Shown here piece by piece: positions 60,894 through 64,000 of a DNA stretch of 64,000 nt (position 1 is its first letter; every line of letters starts with the position of its first letter). Under the pieces are notes generated by a model. That model saw only the letters and a program-made list of their open reading frames with translations. It did no database searches and was not told where the DNA came from. The translations under genes were made by a program, and so were the position numbers. This stretch comes from Actinomycetota bacterium (GTDB taxonomy: Bacteria; Actinomycetota; Acidimicrobiia; IMCC26256; PALSA-610): assembly GCA_005779395.1 (NCBI GenBank), contig SXJP01000002.1:62001-126000 (forward strand), given 5' to 3'.

Positions 60894-61886
60894 TCACTGA
60901 TGTGCAAAACGTGTCGGGTCCGGTCCATGGACTGGATCTTGCGTCCGCCATTTCCAACCGCCGAAGCCATCGCGTCGATAGTCGGAAAATGCTCGTTCAA
61001 CGCCTTCCCTGTCGTTCATCACGAATGGGCCATACCGCGCGACTGGTTCCCCGATAGGGCGACCTTGAAGCAACAAGCACTCGACTCGATCGCTGAGTCC
61101 AGCGGTAAGACAAATCGGAATACCCGGAGCTAGGACGCCCGCCGTGCTCGAACCGATGCCGGTTCCATTTATGTCTAGGCCAGGACCAACAAAGCAGTAG
61201 AGGGTACGGACCGTTGCAGCGCTTTGCGGCGCTGGCAGGGTCCAAGTAGCACCTGGTTCAAAAACTAGGTGCCAAATCGCCACATCGGCGTCTCGATGCG
61301 AAGCCCAAGAGTTCGGAGGCGGCGCTGGTGGAATCGCATCGCCAATCGCTCCAGCGATAGCGGTCACGGTGACCGAAGACATCTGTGACCCAAACTTGCG
61401 AGTTGCTAGATCAGCAGCCCACAACATAGTGAAATACGGATCGACCATCTTGTCGGCAGCCGGCAAGTTGAGCCATATCTGGAAGAGTTCAAGCGGATTT
61501 GGTGCATCTGAATCGAGTAGTGGAAACATTTCCGAATGAACGATGCCCCGACCGGCAGTCACCCATTGAGCGTCGCCAGCACCGAAACGAGCTGTTGCAC
61601 CAAGTGAATCTGAATGATCGATTACGCCCTTTCGAACATAAGTCACTGTCTCAAACCCGCGATGAGGATGGGCTGGGAAACCAGGAACGGTGGTTCCGTG
61701 ATACATGTTCCAGCCGTCTTTGCCCGCGAAATCCGAACCAATCTCGCGACCCCGAAGCGACTCTGCAGGACCATAGGCAGAATTCGCTCGCGGATAACTG
61801 TCGTTGTGGTGGGCGCAAAATAGGAACGGGTCGAGTGTCGGCCACTGAGCACCGAGTGGAGCAGTATCGAGCACGGCATCAACCAC
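60894..61886 (-). CDS. Pirin-family protein
   Basis: A 330-residue bicupin. Metal ligands of the N-terminal cupin are visible: FPAHPHRGFETVTYV (two His), then GIVHSEMFP (His, Glu). Bacterial pirins have quercetinase-like or regulatory roles. It is longer at both ends than E. coli YhhW. The GTG start lies 6 nt behind TAGGGT. Convergent with thrH. Confidence 0.88.
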   Translation of the reverse strand: MVDAVLDTAPLGAQWPTLDPFLFCAHHNDSYPRANSAYGPAESLRGREIGSDFAGKDGWNMYHGTTVPGFPAHPHRGFETVTYVRKGVIDHSDSLGATARFGAGDAQWVTAGRGIVHSEMFPLLDSDAPNPLELFQIWLNLPAADKMVDPYFTMLWAADLATRKFGSQMSSVTVTAIAGAIGDAIPPAPPPNSWASHRDADVAIWHLVFEPGATWTLPAPQSAATVRTLYCFVGPGLDINGTGIGSSTAGVLAPGIPICLTAGLSDRVECLLLQGRPIGEPVARYGPFVMNDREGVERAFSDYRRDGFGGWKWRTQDPVHGPDPTRFAHQ

Positions 61887-61892
61887 GACAAG

Positions 61893-61898
61893 ACCCTA
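61893..61898 (-). promoter_or_regulatory. TAnnnT box before pirin gene
   Basis: TAGGGT on the minus strand, 6 nt from the GTG at 61886. Confidence 0.45.
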
Positions 61899-61931
61899 TT
61901 AGCACGCCAATCGACTTTTGCGGTCCGCCGG

Positions 61932-61937
61932 TAGGCT
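61932..61937 (+). promoter_or_regulatory. TAnnnT box before purU
   Basis: TAGGCT, 6 nt from the ATG at 61944. Confidence 0.5.
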
Positions 61938-61943
61938 GACGCT

Positions 61944-62789
61944 ATGGCTACCCATATTCTCACTCTGTCGTGTGCCGATGCGCCTGGGATTGTGGCCAAA
62001 GTATCAACCGACATCTTTGAAATCGGCGGGAATATTCTTGACAACGCGCAATTCGGAGACGCGCCCAGCGGGCAATTCTGCATGCGAACGACGTTCTCTT
62101 GCGCTGAGGAGAACCCCGAAGTCCTTCGTGCGCAGTTTCAGCAGCGAACCGGCGTTCTGGGTGGCGTCCTTCGTATTCATCGCCTAGACCGACGGCAACG
62201 TTTGGTCATAATGGTAAGCAAGCTCGACCACTGTCTCCTGGACCTGTTGTACCGATGGCGCTCGAACGAGCTGAAAGTAGATATCGAAGCCATAGTCAGC
62301 AACCACCGGGACCTCGAATCGCTCGTCCGTGGTTTCGGTCTCGACTTCCATTTCATTCCTGTGTCGGCCGATACCAAGCAACAAGCTGAGACTCGCTTGA
62401 GAAGCATTCTCGCTGAACGGAATGTCGATCTCGTCGTCCTAGCTAGGTATATGCAGATACTTTCAGATGACCTTTGTACCCACCTCGTTGGCCAAGCGAT
62501 CAATATTCATCATTCGTTCCTGCCAGCCTTCAAAGGCGCAGGCCCCTACCAGCAGGCGTGGCAACGTGGCGTGAAGCTCATAGGAGCGACTGCGCACTAT
62601 GTGACAACGGACCTTGACGAAGGGCCAATCATTAATCAGGGAACCGAGCGGGTAAACCATGCGGCCACGCCCGCCGACCTCGCGACTATCGGTCGTGACG
62701 TCGAGAGGATCGTGCTCTCAGGGGCTGTTAGAGCCCACGTCGAGGGCCGGGTCTTTCTGCTCGGCAATCGCACCGTTGTGTTTCCCTAG
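61944..62789 (+). CDS. purU: Formyltetrahydrofolate deformylase
   Basis: A 281-residue enzyme releasing formate from 10-formyl-THF. It has an N-terminal ACT domain (LTLSCADAPGIVAKVST) and a formyltransferase-like catalytic domain with AINIHHSFLPAFKGAGPY (Asn/His) and TTDLDEGPIINQ (Asp). It balances one-carbon units and is one formate source for the formate dehydrogenase in this window. The last 72 nt overlap the antisense 3' end of the next gene. Confidence 0.93.
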   Translation: MATHILTLSCADAPGIVAKVSTDIFEIGGNILDNAQFGDAPSGQFCMRTTFSCAEENPEVLRAQFQQRTGVLGGVLRIHRLDRRQRLVIMVSKLDHCLLDLLYRWRSNELKVDIEAIVSNHRDLESLVRGFGLDFHFIPVSADTKQQAETRLRSILAERNVDLVVLARYMQILSDDLCTHLVGQAINIHHSFLPAFKGAGPYQQAWQRGVKLIGATAHYVTTDLDEGPIINQGTERVNHAATPADLATIGRDVERIVLSGAVRAHVEGRVFLLGNRTVVFP

Positions 62790-63392
62790 ATCAGCGTCTG
62801 GGTCATGCTTGACGACTAGGCGCACGTCGCTGGCGTCGAACTTGACTGGCAAGAGTTCGCGGTCGGATCGACGAATCAAACGGTATCGGACGCTGTCTTC
62901 GACGCGAACCACCTCGGCGACCGCGAATCCCGATACCCAACGCTGTTGATACCGCGACAGAACCTCGACTGACTGGCCGACTTCGAGGACCGAAGGATCA
63001 TCGGCTGGAGAAATCTCGAGCGCTTCGATGGCCGCTAGATCGATAGTGCCACCGAGAATTGGTGCGACCTCAGGCACAGGATTGGAAAATGTGACGACCA
63101 ATTCGCGTAACAAGAACTCGACGGTGATGGCCTGCGCAGCGCGGTCGTTTCGGTCAAGTGCAAGATGGTTTCCGACACCGTCGAGGGCATCGGCAACTCG
63201 GTCGAGGGATTTCGTGAGAGCCAAATTGTTCTGAGAGCGGTCCCACGCGTCGGCTTCGCGCGCTGCATTCATGTGAGCCTGCACTTCGAGCATCGCGTCG
63301 GCGAAACCCTTTTGCATCTCTGCGCGAACCTGTGCAACTTCAAGGTCAACGAGTTGGCGAAGACGTTGAGCACGAGATTTCCGTCGATTCAT
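62718..63392 (-). CDS. Coiled-coil protein with Tudor/SH3-like domain
   Basis: A 224-residue protein with a basic start, a long helix rich in Gln, Glu and Ala (about residues 10-85, probable coiled coil) and a small beta domain near 137-193 (VGQSVEVLSRYQQRWVSGF, ELLPVKFDASDVRLV) that resembles Tudor/Agenet-like barrels. I chose the ATG 63392 because a very strong SD (AAAGGAGG) stands before it. Function unknown; no membrane segment. The 3' end lies antisense inside purU. Confidence 0.7.
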   Translation of the reverse strand: MNRRKSRAQRLRQLVDLEVAQVRAEMQKGFADAMLEVQAHMNAAREADAWDRSQNNLALTKSLDRVADALDGVGNHLALDRNDRAAQAITVEFLLRELVVTFSNPVPEVAPILGGTIDLAAIEALEISPADDPSVLEVGQSVEVLSRYQQRWVSGFAVAEVVRVEDSVRYRLIRRSDRELLPVKFDASDVRLVVKHDPDADLGKHNGAIAEQKDPALDVGSNSP

Positions 63393-63469
63393 TGCTTCCC
63401 CCTCCTTTGCAACGCACTGCACACGATAGCGCAGGACAATTTGCCTGTTGATTAGGGGACCTTGAACGG

Positions 63470-64000
63470 CTAGGCGTAGGCGAGCACACGTGCTTCGTGC
63501 ATCCGGTCGCTTGCGCTTTCGAGAAGTGCCTGCATGTCAAATCCTGACTCCGACGCGACCGCAATCCCGTACACGAGTTTTCCTAAAGAACCCTCTCGAA
63601 CGAGCCGGGCCAATGCCGCAGGAATTTCGTGTGTAGTCGTTCCCGTGAGAATCCATGCGAACTCATTAGAAGACATCTGTTCAAGCAATTCGCCTGCGCG
63701 CAAGAATGGATAAAGGGAGGAAAGTGCTTGTTCTAGGTCAATAACACCTAGACCGCCTACTGAAGCAACCACTATCGCAAGCGGCAGGTCGTTGCGTCGA
63801 CTGCGCTCACCGCTCTTGGTCGTCAACGAAAATATACCTTGCGACCTAGGACTTACTGCGTTGGTCGAGTTCGCAAAGGAGGAAAGCACCGCGTTCTGGA
63901 TCGAACGTGTTTGAGTAGGCGTCAGCGCTAGAGCCGGAATAGTGGCGAGGCGAGGCGGCCCGAAACAAAGATGCTCCAACGCGCCGAGGGGTTTCCTACC
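63470..64000 (-). CDS. Partial, degenerate GGDEF-like domain protein
   Basis: The frame is open to the window edge, so the N-terminus is missing. The visible 170 residues follow the diguanylate cyclase order: a strand/helix region (AIVVASVGGLGVIDLEQAL), FLRAGELLEQMSSNEFAWIL where RxGGDEF would be, AALARLVREGS, then GIAVASESGFDMQALLESAS and MHEARVLA at the end. The signature loop is SSNEF rather than GGDEF, so it should not make cyclic di-GMP. It may be a sensor remnant. Confidence 0.55.
   Translation of the reverse strand, partial: GRKPLGALEHLCFGPPRLATIPALALTPTQTRSIQNAVLSSFANSTNAVSPRSQGIFSLTTKSGERSRRNDLPLAIVVASVGGLGVIDLEQALSSLYPFLRAGELLEQMSSNEFAWILTGTTTHEIPAALARLVREGSLGKLVYGIAVASESGFDMQALLESASDRMHEARVLAYA

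Overview
The window is about 64 kb of a compact, moderately GC-rich bacterial chromosome. It carries roughly 63 protein genes and almost no non-coding DNA, and I see no mobile element, CRISPR array, tRNA or rRNA. The gene set points to an actinobacterium, and by overall flavour perhaps to the class Acidimicrobiia, although no marker gene here proves that. The actinobacterial signs are a S-(hydroxymethyl)mycothiol dehydrogenase, a coenzyme F420 synthesis enzyme (CofH/FbiC), an F420-type LLM oxidoreductase, a DUF3054 membrane protein, a TLP1-like thiolase, and many genes whose start codon lies 6-9 nt behind a TAnnnT box, as expected for leaderless transcripts.

Layout. 0-5 kb: F420 synthesis and nucleoside salvage (adenosine kinase-like, punA, upp), with a broken stretch in the middle: a 5' stump of a phosphomannomutase gene is fused tail-to-tail to a damaged PfkB kinase gene, and upp has a late frameshift. 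5-10 kb: a LOG-family protein and a glycolate oxidase operon glcD-glcE-glcF plus a coupled 73-residue protein. 10-24 kb: a Cys-rich unknown protein, a gamma-carbonic-anhydrase homologue without zinc ligands, a GroES-like/SDR pair, haem A synthesis (ctaB, ctaA) with a cupredoxin lipoprotein, an ABC-2 exporter, a polyprenyl diphosphate synthase, an acyl-CoA dehydrogenase, FxsA, an SDR, a 5'-3' exonuclease and a CapA-like lipoprotein. 24-38 kb: catabolic and house-keeping genes: HD protein, SDR, mycothiol-dependent formaldehyde dehydrogenase, three amidohydrolase-2 proteins, dus, maf, an SsuD-like monooxygenase, a GATase, a Zn-alcohol dehydrogenase, an unknown protein coupled to an enoyl-CoA hydratase. 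38-48 kb, all on the minus strand: fumarylacetoacetase-like protein, a three-gene NAD-type formate dehydrogenase, a GH38 alpha-mannosidase and bioB. 48-64 kb: MFS transporter, PhyH dioxygenase, M3 peptidase, a membrane spermidine-synthase-like protein, LLM oxidoreductase, formylglycine-generating enzyme, SDR, thiolase-like protein, PI-PLC-like lipoprotein, DUF3054, thrH, pirin, purU, a coiled-coil/Tudor-like protein and a partial GGDEF-like gene at the edge.

The strongest discovery is in the formate dehydrogenase operon. The catalytic subunit is interrupted by one in-frame UGA exactly at the active-site residue (normally Cys or selenocysteine). It is followed, at the same distance and with the same GGUCU loop as in E. 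coli fdhF, by a perfect 6-bp hairpin that looks like a bacterial SECIS element. I read the gene as a selenoprotein. In addition, the alpha subunit is split: all Fe-S domains, including the cubane next to molybdenum, are encoded by a separate gene placed at the other end of the operon.

How genes work together: the mycothiol dehydrogenase (formaldehyde to formyl-mycothiol), PurU (releases formate) and the formate dehydrogenase (formate to CO2 plus NADH) suggest a C1 oxidation route; glcDEF takes up the C2 compound glycolate; many SDRs, amidohydrolases and CoA enzymes suggest scavenging of dissolved organic matter. Three single-base deletions between 2.9 and 4.8 kb may be sequencing or assembly errors rather than real gene decay.
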